Below are positions 35,531 to 45,051 of a DNA stretch of 50,879 nucleotides, one piece after another. Position 1 is the first letter of the stretch. Each line of letters opens with the position of its first letter. This DNA comes from Acidobacteria bacterium UBA7540 (lineage in GTDB: Bacteria > Acidobacteriota > Terriglobia > UBA7540), in assembly GCA_002478145.1 (NCBI GenBank), contig DLMI01000066.1, positions 1 to 50,879 of the forward strand. The letters are read 5' to 3'. Made by a program: the position numbers and the translations under genes. The notes below the pieces were generated by a model, which worked only from the letters and a program-made list of their open reading frames with translations, searched no databases and was not told where the DNA came from.

Positions 35531-36687
35531 TGCTGCAAGTTCTGGAAGCCATAACGAGCTCCATGGAAAACATAGTCACCCTTTAACCGACGACTTAAAC
35601 GTTCCAAATATTGCGCGCCCGGCATCTGGCGGATCATCCGCTTGACAGGGGTTAGCAGTTTAGAGTGCAATTTTGAGCGCCTCTTCAGTATGGCTGCCGC
35701 GCGTTTGATATCCTCATCTTGCCGCCCAATGTAGTCATCTATAATCGCCCAGGCTGCGCGGGTATCAACCCCGTTCCTCTCGTACGTCGCCACAGTTTCG
35801 ATACTCTGACAGAGCAAGTTCCGCTTGTTGAGCTGAAAGGGTATCTGCTCAGGGTAAAAAGCCCTCCTAACATTCTCAATACTCTGAGCCACGCAAACCA
35901 GTGCCGTTGTAAGATCCAAGTCAACTAACCGCCGAAAGCTTTCCGTTTCCTCGAACTCTTTGAGGAATTCTTTGAAGGCGTCTCCATCATTAATTCCTCC
36001 CGCGACTCCGATGGACCAAGGAGTCACCCCGTCAATCATAAGGGGCCCCCCCACGAACACATACTTGTCGGTGTTGACAAGCAAACTCACCGCCGCGCTG
36101 TAGTCAGGAGCAGGCGGGAGAAACATCCGCTTCTGGATCCGGAGCACTCGTGCGATTAATTGTTGACAGCAAAGCGAATTCAGGAACTTGGGTGCATGAA
36201 CGGAGACTTGCCATTCGTAAAGCTGCTGCAGCACATCCCGGCTGGAGAACAGATGGGGCTTGGCCTGGGGCTTACGAACGTACAGGACGTTGCGCGGCAT
36301 CGGGAACACCCAATCGGAGGAAACATAAGCGCAGGTATCCCACGCCACGAGTTCCGTCTTGAACTCGTCCAGAGCTGCGAGTGCCTTTTCAACCGCATAA
36401 CACAGCAAGTACGAATCGTCAGTCAAGAATGTGACGTATTCCCCTTGGGCGTGGGAAAGCGCAAACTCCCAACTATCGGGCATGGCCAGAAGACGATCGG
36501 TTCTCACATATCGGAGTCTGGGGTCCTGAAATGATTCGTAGACCTTTCTGGTTTCTTCATTCCCACAGTAGTTGTCGCTGACCAGAATCTCAAGGTCCTG
36601 AAAGGTTTGGCGTAAGGCGCTTTGCAGCGCGACCTTCAAGAGGTGAGCGCGGTTGCGCGTTGGCATTACGATGGAAACCCTTGGCAT
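35464..36687 (-). CDS. GT2-type glycosyltransferase
   Basis: 407 residues. MPRVSIVMPTRNRAHLLKVA at the start, the nucleotide motif EILVSDNYCGN around residue 37 (the more usual DDGS is replaced by SDN), and TFLTDDSYLL at 87-96 for the metal. The acceptor half is long (about 230 residues) and ends ARYGFQNLQQCGEMAPQLIA. This SDN variant is found in large-loop GT2 enzymes of O-antigen loci. Its last 67 bases overlap the open frame of the damaged methyltransferase, so its 3' end may be a fusion joint. Confidence 0.9.
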   Translation of the reverse strand: MPRVSIVMPTRNRAHLLKVALQSALRQTFQDLEILVSDNYCGNEETRKVYESFQDPRLRYVRTDRLLAMPDSWEFALSHAQGEYVTFLTDDSYLLCYAVEKALAALDEFKTELVAWDTCAYVSSDWVFPMPRNVLYVRKPQAKPHLFSSRDVLQQLYEWQVSVHAPKFLNSLCCQQLIARVLRIQKRMFLPPAPDYSAAVSLLVNTDKYVFVGGPLMIDGVTPWSIGVAGGINDGDAFKEFLKEFEETESFRRLVDLDLTTALVCVAQSIENVRRAFYPEQIPFQLNKRNLLCQSIETVATYERNGVDTRAAWAIIDDYIGRQDEDIKRAAAILKRRSKLHSKLLTPVKRMIRQMPGAQYLERLSRRLKGDYVFHGARYGFQNLQQCGEMAPQLIASVADRASSLAS

Positions 36688-36730
36688 TACACTGACCTCC
36701 GGTACTAAGGCAGAGAAACGCCCCCTCCAT

Positions 36731-38254
36731 CTAAACGATCGGGGAAGCGCCCGCTGGCGTCGGCTTCAGGAAAGCCAGCCGGCGCAACGTTTCGCGTAAC
36801 TCATCACCAATCAGTCGATAAGCTGCCGCCGCAAACGCAATGGAAGCAAAGGCGTAGGCCAAGGCGAGCGACAGAATCGAAAGAAACCCCAGGGACATAA
36901 TAATAGCCCAGGCACCACCGTAGGTCAAGGCTGCCAGGACAAACACCTTGAATACATGGAGGAACCATTTCCATACAGGTATACCCAGGCATTCAGTACA
37001 GGTGCGCGGCATCATATATGCGTAGGCGAAAACGTGGTAGAAGACCCAAGAGAGTCCGGCCCCGGCGATCCCGAATTTGTACACGAGCAAGGTGGTCACG
37101 GGCAACACCACGAACAGCGCATAGTAGTTTGAGCGGGCCGCGATTTCAGGCTTACCCACCGCCAGGGAAAAGACATAGGGGATAGTTAATGTTCCATTCA
37201 TGCAGAAACCAATACACAAGAATGTGACCGGCCAAAGCAGCATTCGCGCAGCTTCCGCATTCAGCACGAAAGTGAAGAGAGGACGGGCGGCAAAGGGAAT
37301 GGCCGCGAACATGGGTATGATCGCATAGCAGAGAAGATCCTGTAAGTTTTTATACTGCCGCATGAGTCCAGCACGGTCGCCCTGCTTGTACAAAGCGGAA
37401 AAAGAAGGGAAGACGGCCTGGGAAACCGAGGCTGACACCAGCATCCCCCGCGACACGGCGTTGTAGGCCATGCTGTAGTATCCGAAAACGCCGAGGGACA
37501 GAAGCTTACTCACTATGGCTTTGTCTGATTGCGTGTGAATGATAGAAAGGACTGTGATCCCTGCCAACTTGAACGTATATCCGGCATTCCGGTGGATCGC
37601 CGAAGTCCAAACCCAGGGAATAAATGCCTTGGCGCCGAAAAAGTGAGCGCACACCCTCAAGTAAATGACAGGGCCTAAGAGGTAACAACCGGCCATCCAG
37701 AGGATAACCTGATTCAAGCCGCCGCCCAGGGAGAGGACAAAAATGGTGCCGAACTGCTGTAAGGCACTGGTCCCTACATCAATGAGGTTGGTGAATTCCA
37801 TGCGCTGAATACCCCGCAGAATGCTGGCATAGAAGGAGCGAGGCAGCGCGAGGAGCGAGGAGATTCCGAGCACACGCAGAATCCGGGAGGCGGTGAAAGG
37901 ACTGAGAGTACCCAGGTGGATCCACTTGGTGACAAGCCAGGGCGCAGACGCGTAAAGCGCCATGGCGGCCAGGACGTAGAGGCTCCAATAGAAGAGTGAG
38001 GCGGTTTGAAGCAGATGCTTTACGTAAGTTGGATCTTCTTCGTGAAAGGCCGCGACTTCGCGGACGGTGGTTTCGTTTATTCCCAGAGCCAGAATCGCGG
38101 TGAGCAGGGCGTTCAGCGTGAGGGTGAAATAGATAATCCCGAGCGCGTCCTGGCCCAACTGCTTGAAAATGAACTTCACCGCTACGAACCCTAGGATGAC
38201 AAGCAGCCCCTGGCCAAACAGGTTGTAAAGAATGTTCTTTGAAAGCCTTGACAT
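36731..38254 (-). CDS. wzx: Wzx-type lipid-linked oligosaccharide flippase
   Basis: 507 residues with 12-14 membrane segments of the MATE/MVF polysaccharide-transport fold. It begins MSRLSKNILYNLFGQGLLVI and has the family segment TVREVAAFHEEDP after the second helix, charged loops such as GIQRMEFTNLIDVG, and KPEIAARSNYYALFVVLPVT late in the protein. It would turn undecaprenyl-linked repeat units to the periplasm for the polymerase. It is the only flippase in the window, although two polymerase-like proteins are encoded. Confidence 0.93.
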   Translation of the reverse strand: MSRLSKNILYNLFGQGLLVILGFVAVKFIFKQLGQDALGIIYFTLTLNALLTAILALGINETTVREVAAFHEEDPTYVKHLLQTASLFYWSLYVLAAMALYASAPWLVTKWIHLGTLSPFTASRILRVLGISSLLALPRSFYASILRGIQRMEFTNLIDVGTSALQQFGTIFVLSLGGGLNQVILWMAGCYLLGPVIYLRVCAHFFGAKAFIPWVWTSAIHRNAGYTFKLAGITVLSIIHTQSDKAIVSKLLSLGVFGYYSMAYNAVSRGMLVSASVSQAVFPSFSALYKQGDRAGLMRQYKNLQDLLCYAIIPMFAAIPFAARPLFTFVLNAEAARMLLWPVTFLCIGFCMNGTLTIPYVFSLAVGKPEIAARSNYYALFVVLPVTTLLVYKFGIAGAGLSWVFYHVFAYAYMMPRTCTECLGIPVWKWFLHVFKVFVLAALTYGGAWAIIMSLGFLSILSLALAYAFASIAFAAAAYRLIGDELRETLRRLAFLKPTPAGASPIV

Positions 38255-38306
38255 GGGACTCCGTGATCTTGTTCAACCGCTCCCGCTCGGTCATTGAGGA
38301 AAGAGA

Positions 38307-38446
38307 TTTTAACACGGAGGGCACAAAGAAGAACTCACGGAGAACACGGAGTGCCCGCGAACTGTCCCCCGCTCTTCCCCTCCGTGTTCTTCGTCCTGAA
38401 GCCCCCAACGATCTCATGGAAGTGGCTCTGGGGACTCTGTGTTAAA
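38307..38446. repeat. Intergenic element with TTTAACAC ends
   Basis: TTTAACACGGAG (38308-38319) and CTCTGTGTTAAA (38435-38446) are inverse ends with one mismatch around a 115-bp core. The core itself contains CACGGAGAACACGGAG and its inverse in CTCCGTGTTCT. It lies between the wzx and CmcI-like genes inside a co-oriented block and has no frame. Its ends resemble those of small non-autonomous repeats. Confidence 0.55.
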
Positions 38447-38529
38447 GGCTCTTAAACCCGTACCCCTCTCTATGCAGCGTGGCCGCTTTCACAAATAATC
38501 CGAGCTGACAGAGAGAGAAGCCGAAGCGG

Positions 38530-39288
38530 TCATTTGCGGCGTAAGTACGCATCCGGCCAATAGGTGACCCCTGAACGGGTAGGTTCCGGGTCAATTTCAA
38601 ATTCAGGATGTGAAGCCAGAAATTCGTGGACCGCGGCCCTGGGGTTATCTCGCGTCCATTCTGCCTTCCCACCCGGCACATCGTCGAGGTCCTCCATGAT
38701 GCCGTCGGCGGCCACGATATAGCTCCCGGAAGTCACGAGCGGACCGTAAAGCTCAAGTTCTTTCCGGACATGCTCTCTGGTGTGGTTTGAATCCAGAACG
38801 ACCATCACCTCTTCATTCGGAGAAATCAGGTTCCGGACCTCCTCGAGCGTTTCGGGCGCAATGGAGCTTCGCTCGATCAAGGTTATCCGCTTCTTGAGCG
38901 GGTGCGCTTCGATTGCCTTACGGTTATGCGGCCTGATTTCAATGTCGATGGATATCACACGACCCCGTCCCAAAATTTCAAATACACTCGCATAGAACAC
39001 GCTGGATCCACCGTGCGCAATACCTGTTTCGATGATGACATGCGGCTGAACCTTATGGATCAGTTCCTGCACTATGAGCAAGTCCTCAGGCAATTGAATG
39101 ACGGGGCGCCCCATCCAGGAGAAGTTATAAGAGTATTTCGCGGCCCAGCCCGTCTTTATCCACAATCGGGAAATAGCTTGGAATGCTTCGGCGGTATAAA
39201 GAGGGAAAGTGGATAATTCATTGTCAGCGTACGTGACGGATAGAGTCTGGCTCACCATATCAACTATCAGGTTGCGAATTCTCTTCAA
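38530..39288 (-). CDS. CmcI-like SAM-dependent methyltransferase
   Basis: 252 residues of the cephalosporin-hydroxylase/rhamnosyl O-methyltransferase family. SAM motif IIETGIAHGGSSVFYASVFE (85-104) and a metal site VVLDSNHTREHV (D166, H169) followed by YIVAADGIMEDL. Members methylate sugar hydroxyls on finished or growing glycans; here a rhamnose hydroxyl is a likely target, given the rhamnose pathways in the locus, but this is inference. It lies between repeat elements on both sides (38307-38446 and 39310-39424). Confidence 0.87.
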   Translation of the reverse strand: MKRIRNLIVDMVSQTLSVTYADNELSTFPLYTAEAFQAISRLWIKTGWAAKYSYNFSWMGRPVIQLPEDLLIVQELIHKVQPHVIIETGIAHGGSSVFYASVFEILGRGRVISIDIEIRPHNRKAIEAHPLKKRITLIERSSIAPETLEEVRNLISPNEEVMVVLDSNHTREHVRKELELYGPLVTSGSYIVAADGIMEDLDDVPGGKAEWTRDNPRAAVHEFLASHPEFEIDPEPTRSGVTYWPDAYLRRK

Positions 39289-39309
39289 CGAGCCTCCTTT
39301 ACAACGCGT

Positions 39310-39424
39310 GTTGGTGTCATCTGGGATGGTATCCCTTTCGAAACGCCAGTCATTCCCGTCCCGCTATGGCGGGACGGGAATGACTGCGACTTGCAACGCC
39401 CATTTTTCGCAAATGACACCAGCA
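39310..39424. repeat. Nested inverted repeat with an 18-bp perfect hairpin
   Basis: The inner hairpin, 39347-39386, has perfect 18-base arms around a TATG loop; its right arm contains GGCGGGACGGGAATGACT. Outside it, GTTGGTGTCAT (39310-39320) faces ATGACACCAGC (39413-39423) with one mismatch. The element fills the 138-bp gap between the C-methyltransferase stop and the CmcI-like start. The core matches the hairpin at 2931-2960. In the middle of a transcript such a structure could protect or divide the mRNA. Confidence 0.65.
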
Positions 39425-39426
39425 CC

Positions 39427-40605
39427 CTACAACTGGACGATGGGGATTTCAAGCGACATTTGCGATAGTATCGATCGGTTCTCTTCCAGGTAATTGGGGT
39501 TCATGTTTACGACCCCCGCGATGCGACTGCTTTGCTCCCGGAGGTAGCTGGGTGACACGATCTGATGCCCAGTGCCGGGAACATATTTCCCGTGCTTGGC
39601 GGGATTAATATCGATGAGGACCCGAATGCGACGATTCTCGAGGTCAATCGTGTTCACTAAGGTTGTTCCTTTAGCTGCCGCCCCCCATATCGCGCAGCCC
39701 CCTGCTCTGTCGAAAGCGTCGATTTTTTCTTCGCACGCTTGCATTCGTTCCTTCAGTCGCGCTAGGAAGGATTTGATCTTTGACCACAGATCAGGAACAC
39801 ACCGTGGTATTGCTGGTTCGGCGGTTCTGTTGGCCAAAGCAGGCTTTGCTTCTATGCACAGGTATTGCTCGTCGAAGGCCAAGTGCGTCTCGAGGACCTG
39901 AAATCCCGTCTGTTCGAATGCCCAGGTAAGATTCTCTGCCGTGAGATATGAGCAATGCTCATAAAAGAAATCCCAGAATGTCACCGTATCGAGGATCCAG
40001 GGTAGCGCTGGAGTCTCAAAGTATACAAATGAGTCCATCCCGTTCCCGATTGCTTGTCGAACCGCATGGAGCATTTCCAAAGGGGATTGCACATGCTCGA
40101 TGACATGACGGCAACAGACGAAATCAGGGGCAAATTGGGCGTGCTGTGAATCATAAAATGCACGGATAAAGCGCACTGCCCCTTGCTCAGCGGTGTCAGG
40201 GCCGACGTAGCTGGGATCGAATCCAATGCCTCGGTTTCTTCCGTCTTTGCAAAGCAGTCGGAGGAATTCCCCCTTCCCGCAGCCCACTTCAATAACCACC
40301 TTATCGTGAAGACGGTATTTGGTAAGGAGAGACTCCCCCAGCTCTGTGAGGTAATGCTTGAAGTAGGGAGAGCAGCTCTGGGTGTTTTCATAGGCAGCAG
40401 AGTATCGGAGGCTGTTGGGGTCGAATGCTGCGTTAAAGACAAAACCGCACGTTCTACAGAAGGCCAGCAGGAGGTCCCCACGAGTAAACTGGCGTGCCTC
40501 CTCAGCGCTCGCACACACCACGTTCTGGTGGACAGGCACGTTCCTGCGTTGGAAGAAGACCTGTGGGGAAGGGCTCGCACAAAGTGGGCAAAGGCGCTTT
40601 ATCAT
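39427..40605 (-). CDS. Sugar C-methyltransferase family protein (variant active site)
   Basis: 392 residues, TylC3/TcaB9-like. Zinc-type N-domain with C6, C9, C50, C53; SAM motif EVGCGKGEFL at 106-115; then VIEHVQSPLEMLHAV; C-terminal domain with GCAIWGAAAKGTTLVN and PGTGHQIVSPSYL. The catalytic stretch that reads YHEH in the family (and in the sister gene at 42042) is FYEH here, so the Tyr and first His are changed while Glu and the last His remain. The start at 40605 gives an ATGA overlap with the epimerase gene; the longer frame to 40632 is not needed. It probably adds a branch methyl to a keto-sugar nucleotide, or has shifted to another methyl acceptor. Confidence 0.88.
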   Translation of the reverse strand: MIKRLCPLCASPSPQVFFQRRNVPVHQNVVCASAEEARQFTRGDLLLAFCRTCGFVFNAAFDPNSLRYSAAYENTQSCSPYFKHYLTELGESLLTKYRLHDKVVIEVGCGKGEFLRLLCKDGRNRGIGFDPSYVGPDTAEQGAVRFIRAFYDSQHAQFAPDFVCCRHVIEHVQSPLEMLHAVRQAIGNGMDSFVYFETPALPWILDTVTFWDFFYEHCSYLTAENLTWAFEQTGFQVLETHLAFDEQYLCIEAKPALANRTAEPAIPRCVPDLWSKIKSFLARLKERMQACEEKIDAFDRAGGCAIWGAAAKGTTLVNTIDLENRRIRVLIDINPAKHGKYVPGTGHQIVSPSYLREQSSRIAGVVNMNPNYLEENRSILSQMSLEIPIVQL

Positions 40606-41525
40606 GTCCCGTGTATCGTTGACCTCCACCATTCACATGTCTTTGCCACCCCCTCCTTGAGGGTTAGGGAAGGCTTCCACCCGACCACACTTGCCAGCCT
40701 TCGAACGTCCGCCAACAACACCAGCGGTTCCTGAGGATCGGTGGGCAAAGCTCCAAGTACAAGATTCTCTTCCCTTTGCAGATGTTGCGCAATGGTTTGA
40801 ACAATCGTCCGCACCTTTGTCGGTTGCCCCGAGCCGATATTCACCGGACCGGAAAGGTCACTTTTCGCTACCGCCCACACCGCAGATGCCGCGTCCTCCA
40901 CATGGAGGAAATCTCGGATCTGTTCCCCACTGGTGCATTTGGCTACCTCCCCTTTTAGCAAGGTCAGAACCACGTAGGGAATCAATCGCTCTTTAGCCTC
41001 CGTGGGCCCGTAGAGGTAGAAGAAGCGCGTCCAGGCAAAACCCATTCCCGCCTGGGCGCAAAAAGCTTGCAGGATCTCCCGCGTCGCATTCTTGCATATG
41101 CCATACAAGGAACGGGGCTTCAAGGGCGTCACCATCTCCGAGAAGAATCCATAATCCCAGTCATATTCTGCACAAGTTCCGGCGCCCACGACTCGGGAAC
41201 AGCCTGCCTCTCTAAGCGCTCGCGCTAAGGAAAGACTCATCCTCACACAATCCAGATTCTCACTTGCCTGCCAGTACTTGCCCGGCTCCACATACCAAGC
41301 GAGGTGTATGGCGTTTTCAGGTCGAGTCCCGCTGACCAACCTTTGCACAGCGTCGCCATCACTCAAATCGCAATGAACCAGAGAAACGGAATCCAGGCAG
41401 TCGATTAGGCGCGCAGGAGATTCTCCCGGCCTGAGCACAGCTACAACGGTATGCCCGTCCTGGAGGACTTTTCGGACCACTTGGGATCCGATGAATCCAC
41501 CTGCTCCAGTAATGAGAACCCTCAT
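40602..41525 (-). CDS. NAD(P)-dependent nucleotide-sugar epimerase/reductase
   Basis: 307 residues, extended short-chain dehydrogenase. MRVLITGAGGFIGSQVVRKV at the start, VVGAGTCAEYDWDYGFFSE in place of the usual SS-x-YG, and LYGICKNATREILQAF with YxxxK. IRDFLHVEDAASAVWAVAKS is typical for the family. From its place between rfbF-rfbG and the methyltransferase genes I infer a 4-keto reduction, or 4-epimerisation and reduction, in the CDP-sugar path. Abequose- or tyvelose-type enzymes are the nearest functional analogues by context. It is overlapped four bases by the next gene. Confidence 0.82.
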   Translation of the reverse strand: MRVLITGAGGFIGSQVVRKVLQDGHTVVAVLRPGESPARLIDCLDSVSLVHCDLSDGDAVQRLVSGTRPENAIHLAWYVEPGKYWQASENLDCVRMSLSLARALREAGCSRVVGAGTCAEYDWDYGFFSEMVTPLKPRSLYGICKNATREILQAFCAQAGMGFAWTRFFYLYGPTEAKERLIPYVVLTLLKGEVAKCTSGEQIRDFLHVEDAASAVWAVAKSDLSGPVNIGSGQPTKVRTIVQTIAQHLQREENLVLGALPTDPQEPLVLLADVRRLASVVGWKPSLTLKEGVAKTCEWWRSTIHGT

Positions 41526-41537
41526 CGGACCATCCGG

Positions 41538-41987
41538 CTAAAAGTTTTTGACTTCCCACTTGTAGGGAATGCTGTCACTGAACGGGTCGAGACGTGTGGT
41601 CCTGGAAAGGTCGTGAGGGTGCGTAGCGCAGTTCGCCACGATAGCATACGGTGCACTCATCCCCTTCATACCATTCCAAACTTCTGGAGGAATGACGACC
41701 AGGGAATAATTATCCGGCCCCAGAAAAACCTCCATAAGCTCATTTCGGGTCGGGGAGTTCGCTCGATCATCATACAGGACGAGCTTGATTCGACCCTCGA
41801 TGCAAGCGTAGTTCAGGGTCATCTCCCGATGTTTGTGCCAGCCTTTGATGACCCCACGATAAATCGTGGTAAAGTAAATCTCTCCGAACTGCCGGAAGTG
41901 TGCATCCGTGCACTTCAACATATGAAAAATGGTCCCGCGCTCATCGGGGATACGCTTTAATGGCACAACCCGTACTCCCTCAATCAT
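41538..41987 (-). CDS. RmlC-like nucleotide-sugar 3,5-epimerase (cupin)
   Basis: 149 residues, shorter than classical RmlC (about 180). The cupin core reads YRGVIKGWHKHREMTLNYAC, with the catalytic His of the family in GWHKH, then EGRIKLVLYDDR, and the closing motif DPFSDSIPYKW. It could serve dTDP-L-rhamnose synthesis, for which no other rmlC exists in the window. Its place inside the CDP-sugar module makes epimerisation of a CDP-4-keto-6-deoxyhexose equally or more likely. Confidence 0.85.
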   Translation of the reverse strand: MIEGVRVVPLKRIPDERGTIFHMLKCTDAHFRQFGEIYFTTIYRGVIKGWHKHREMTLNYACIEGRIKLVLYDDRANSPTRNELMEVFLGPDNYSLVVIPPEVWNGMKGMSAPYAIVANCATHPHDLSRTTRLDPFSDSIPYKWEVKNF

Positions 41988-42041
41988 GGTAGCCCCCTTA
42001 CTGAAAGCTTCCGGCCGGCAGCTACGGCTCCGCTCTCCACT

Positions 42042-43277
42042 CTAGACGATGCGGACTTCCGGAATCGGGATGATGAAATGGCCACCCCGCTGCCGGTACT
42101 CGGCCTGTTGTGCGAGAATCTCGTCAGCGAAGTTCCAGGTCAGCAGAAGCGTGTAATCCGGCATTGCCTCCAGGAGCTTCTGTGGCGGATAGATGGGAAG
42201 ATGGACGCCAGGCATGTATCGCCCCTGCTTGTACGGACTTCGATCGACCACGAAATCCAACCATTCCCGACCAATGCCGCAGTAATTCAGGAGCGTGCTG
42301 CCCTTGGCGGCTGCGCCGTATGCGGCCACTCGGGCCCCCTTGCCCTTCAAATCCGTGAGAAGACGGCAAAGCGAGCCCTTGACCTGCTCGACACGATCCG
42401 CGAAACCGCTGTAAAAGCCAAACTTGTTGACGCCCCAGGAAGCTTCCTGATCGAGCAGTTGCGACACGGCGGGCGTTGGATCAACGGCATCGCGGTGTCT
42501 AAGAAACAATCGAATTGAGCCGCCGTGGATGGGCAGCCTCTCCACGTCTTGAATCTCCAGTTGATGCCGCCGGAAGAGGTTCTGCAGTGCGGTTACCGAG
42601 AAGTAGCACAAGTGTTCGTGGTAGATTGTGTCGAACTCGCAGCGATCGATCATTTCCTTCACATTCGGCACTTCAATAACGGCGAGTCCCTGGTCCTTCA
42701 GAAGCACCTGGATGCCGGCGACGAAGCCGTTGAGGTCCGCGACATGCGCTAGCACGTTGTTGGCGTGGAACACATCGGCCCGCGTACCCTCGCTGACCAG
42801 CTTGGCGGCCAGCCGCTCACCAAAGAAATCCGTAAGGGTCGGAATCCCGTGGTTCTGCTCTGCGACACGCGCGACATTAAGCGCGGGCTCGATTCCGAGC
42901 ACCGGGACGCCGGCGCGCCGGTAATGACGCAGAAGATAACCGTCATTGCTGGCGGGTTCCACCACAAGACTGTCTGCCCCCAGACGCAGTGAATCGATCA
43001 AGCGCCGGGAGATGGCCTCGGCGTGGCTCTGGATCTCATCGGAAAACGAAGAGAAGTAGAGATACTCCCGGAACAGCATTTCAGGAGGAACCGTCTCGGT
43101 AATCTGGACAAGCGAGCAAGTGGGACAGAAGGCAAGGTCCAGGGGGAAGGTAGGTTCCGGACGCGCGAGATCCACGTTCGTCAAGAGCGAATTCGCTAGA
43201 GGCGTCACGCCCAAGGAAAGGACGGCCGCAAGCCTGGGGCTGCCGCAGGAACGGCATGAGGCTTCGGCGCAAGTCAC
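42042..43277 (-). CDS. Sugar C-methyltransferase, canonical TylC3-like
   Basis: 411 residues. Zinc domain with C8, C11, C51, C54; [23 protein letters not shown] loop [15 protein letters not shown] at 106-120; catalytic [10 protein letters not shown] (219-222 = YHEH); C-domain [20 protein letters not shown] and [11 protein letters not shown]. All family residues appear present. Enzymes of this group methylate C3 of a 4-keto-6-deoxy sugar nucleotide to give a branched sugar. The start is taken as the GTG at 43277, eight bases after GGAGGG and overlapping the rfbG stop in GTGA; the longer frame to 43310 would lack a ribosome site. Confidence 0.92.
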   Translation of the reverse strand: MTCAEASCRSCGSPRLAAVLSLGVTPLANSLLTNVDLARPEPTFPLDLAFCPTCSLVQITETVPPEMLFREYLYFSSFSDEIQSHAEAISRRLIDSLRLGADSLVVEPASNDGYLLRHYRRAGVPVLGIEPALNVARVAEQNHGIPTLTDFFGERLAAKLVSEGTRADVFHANNVLAHVADLNGFVAGIQVLLKDQGLAVIEVPNVKEMIDRCEFDTIYHEHLCYFSVTALQNLFRRHQLEIQDVERLPIHGGSIRLFLRHRDAVDPTPAVSQLLDQEASWGVNKFGFYSGFADRVEQVKGSLCRLLTDLKGKGARVAAYGAAAKGSTLLNYCGIGREWLDFVVDRSPYKQGRYMPGVHLPIYPPQKLLEAMPDYTLLLTWNFADEILAQQAEYRQRGGHFIIPIPEVRIV

Positions 43278-44269
43278 TTCGGCTGCCCTCCGAAAAAGTC
43301 CTGGTACCACCTAATCGTCTCTGCGAGGCCGCGCTCAAGGTCATAAGCAGGCTTCCAGTGAAGCAGCCTTTCAGCCTTTGCTGACGATAGGTATTGATTG
43401 CGGATCTCACCCTTCGCTGAGTTAAGGATGGTGGGCTGAATATGCTCACGCTGAGCGAGGCGGCGAATCATGTTGACAATCTCGAGCACCGTCACCTGGG
43501 ATTCGGGGCTGAAGTTAAAGCTCTGCCCTCGGATCTCCGGCCCACTAAGGCCCTCCGCCAAGCGCAAATAGGCACTCGAAACATCTTTCACGTAGATGTA
43601 ATCGCGGATGAACTTGCCGTCGCTGCGCAAGACCGGCGATTCGCCTCGCAACAAGGAGCGGATGGTGCCCGGCACAATGCGGGACCAATTGAGGTCGCCA
43701 CCGCCATAAATATTGCCGCAACGCGCCAGGGCCACAGGCAGGCGATAAGTGTGGAAATAGGCTTGCGAAATCAGGTCGGCGCAACTCTTCGAAACCTCGT
43801 AGGGTTGGCGCCCTACGAGCGGCATTTCTTCTGTATAGGGGAGCTGCTCCTGCTCTCCATAAGCCTTGTCACTGGACGCCACGACGACCCTTTTCACCAA
43901 ATCCGGATGCAGGCGACAGGCCTCCAGCAGATTCCATGTGCCCCGGACATTCGTCTCCAGGGTTGCCAGGGGTGACCGGTAGGCAACAGTCACAATGGCC
44001 TGCGCACCTAAGTGAATCACCGTGTCGATTTCGTGAGCCACGATGGCGCGTTCAACGGCCCGGAAGTCCTCAAGTTGACCGTTGACGACATTCACTTGAT
44101 GCACTGCACCGCTTCGATAGAACTCCGATTGCGGGTCGTCATCCAGGACGAAAGCCACCACATAGGCGCCGCGCGCCAACAGATCCTTGGTCACCCAGGA
44201 GCCCACAATCCCCGTCGCCCCGGTGACCAACACTCGCCGTTCTCTCCAAAAACTCGAGCCTTCGTTCAC
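43274..44269 (-). CDS. rfbG: CDP-glucose 4,6-dehydratase
   Basis: 331 residues. NAD loop [40 protein letters not shown] with the Ser-Asp-Lys signature of CDP-glucose dehydratases; [17 protein letters not shown] with Yxxx[21 protein letters not shown], again typical. It makes CDP-4-keto-6-deoxyglucose, the branch point for CDP-deoxy and branched sugars. The GTG at 44269 overlaps the rfbF stop in GTGA and is preferred over the ATG at 44305, which would overlap rfbF by 40 bases; the choice is not certain. Confidence 0.92.
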   Translation of the reverse strand: MNEGSSFWRERRVLVTGATGIVGSWVTKDLLARGAYVVAFVLDDDPQSEFYRSGAVHQVNVVNGQLEDFRAVERAIVAHEIDTVIHLGAQAIVTVAYRSPLATLETNVRGTWNLLEACRLHPDLVKRVVVASSDKAYGEQEQLPYTEEMPLVGRQPYEVSKSCADLISQAYFHTYRLPVALARCGNIYGGGDLNWSRIVPGTIRSLLRGESPVLRSDGKFIRDYIYVKDVSSAYLRLAEGLSGPEIRGQSFNFSPESQVTVLEIVNMIRRLAQREHIQPTILNSAKGEIRNQYLSSAKAERLLHWKPAYDLERGLAETIRWYQDFFGGQPK

Positions 44270-45051
44270 TTGTCCCACATTCTCCACGGGGGGTTCTGTT
44301 TCCACATTTCATTCAGAGCTACAAAGTCCCGGTAGGTATCCATGCAGTGCCAGAATCCATGATGGAGATAACCAACGAACTGGCCTTCCCGTGTCAGTCG
44401 CTCGAGCGGCTCTCCTTCAAGAACGCAACTGTCGTCGTCGGAGAGATAATCAAAGAACTTGCGCCGAAAGACAAAAAAGCCGCCGCTGATAAATCCACTC
44501 TCATCCAAGGGCTTCTCATTGAATTCCTTCACCAGTGAACCCTGTACGGATAATTCGCCGTAGCGGGCGAGCGGATGAACGCCAGTCACTGTCCCGATCT
44601 TCCCGTGGCCAAGGTGGAATTCCCATAGCTTACAGATGTCGAGGTCCGTTACACCGTCACCGTAAGTCATCATGAAGTGGTCTCCGGTAACGTACCGCTC
44701 AATGCGCTTAACCCGGGCGCCGGTCATCGCTTCGGCTCCGGTCTCCGCAAATGTGATTGACCACTGATCTCGCATCTCGGTGCCGTGGAATTCAGGATCC
44801 TCTTGAGAGTTGAGGCGCAAAGTAAAGTCGCTGTTCATGAGGCGGTAATTCAAAAAGTACTCTTTGATCATCGAGCCCTTGTACCCCAAGCACAGTATGA
44901 AATCATTAAACCCGTAATGGGCATAGATCTTCATAATGTGCCAGAGGACGGGTTTACCACCGATCTCAACAAGCGGCTTGGGGCGGTACTCTGTCTCCTC
45001 CCGGAGGCGGGTTCCCATACCACCACAGAGAATCACAACTTTAGCTTTCAT
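44266..45051 (-). CDS. rfbF: Glucose-1-phosphate cytidylyltransferase
   Basis: 261 residues. It forms CDP-glucose from CTP and glucose 1-phosphate. The loop LCGGMGTRLREETEYRPKPL (8-27) and MMTYGDGVTDLDI hold the nucleotide and metal sites. GFWHCMDTYRDFVALNEMW at the end is diagnostic for RfbF. It opens the CDP-sugar module, 156 bp after wzc; that gap contains a small ACTCGA/TCGAGT hairpin (45123-45142). Confidence 0.96.
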   Translation of the reverse strand: MKAKVVILCGGMGTRLREETEYRPKPLVEIGGKPVLWHIMKIYAHYGFNDFILCLGYKGSMIKEYFLNYRLMNSDFTLRLNSQEDPEFHGTEMRDQWSITFAETGAEAMTGARVKRIERYVTGDHFMMTYGDGVTDLDICKLWEFHLGHGKIGTVTGVHPLARYGELSVQGSLVKEFNEKPLDESGFISGGFFVFRRKFFDYLSDDDSCVLEGEPLERLTREGQFVGYLHHGFWHCMDTYRDFVALNEMWKQNPPWRMWDK

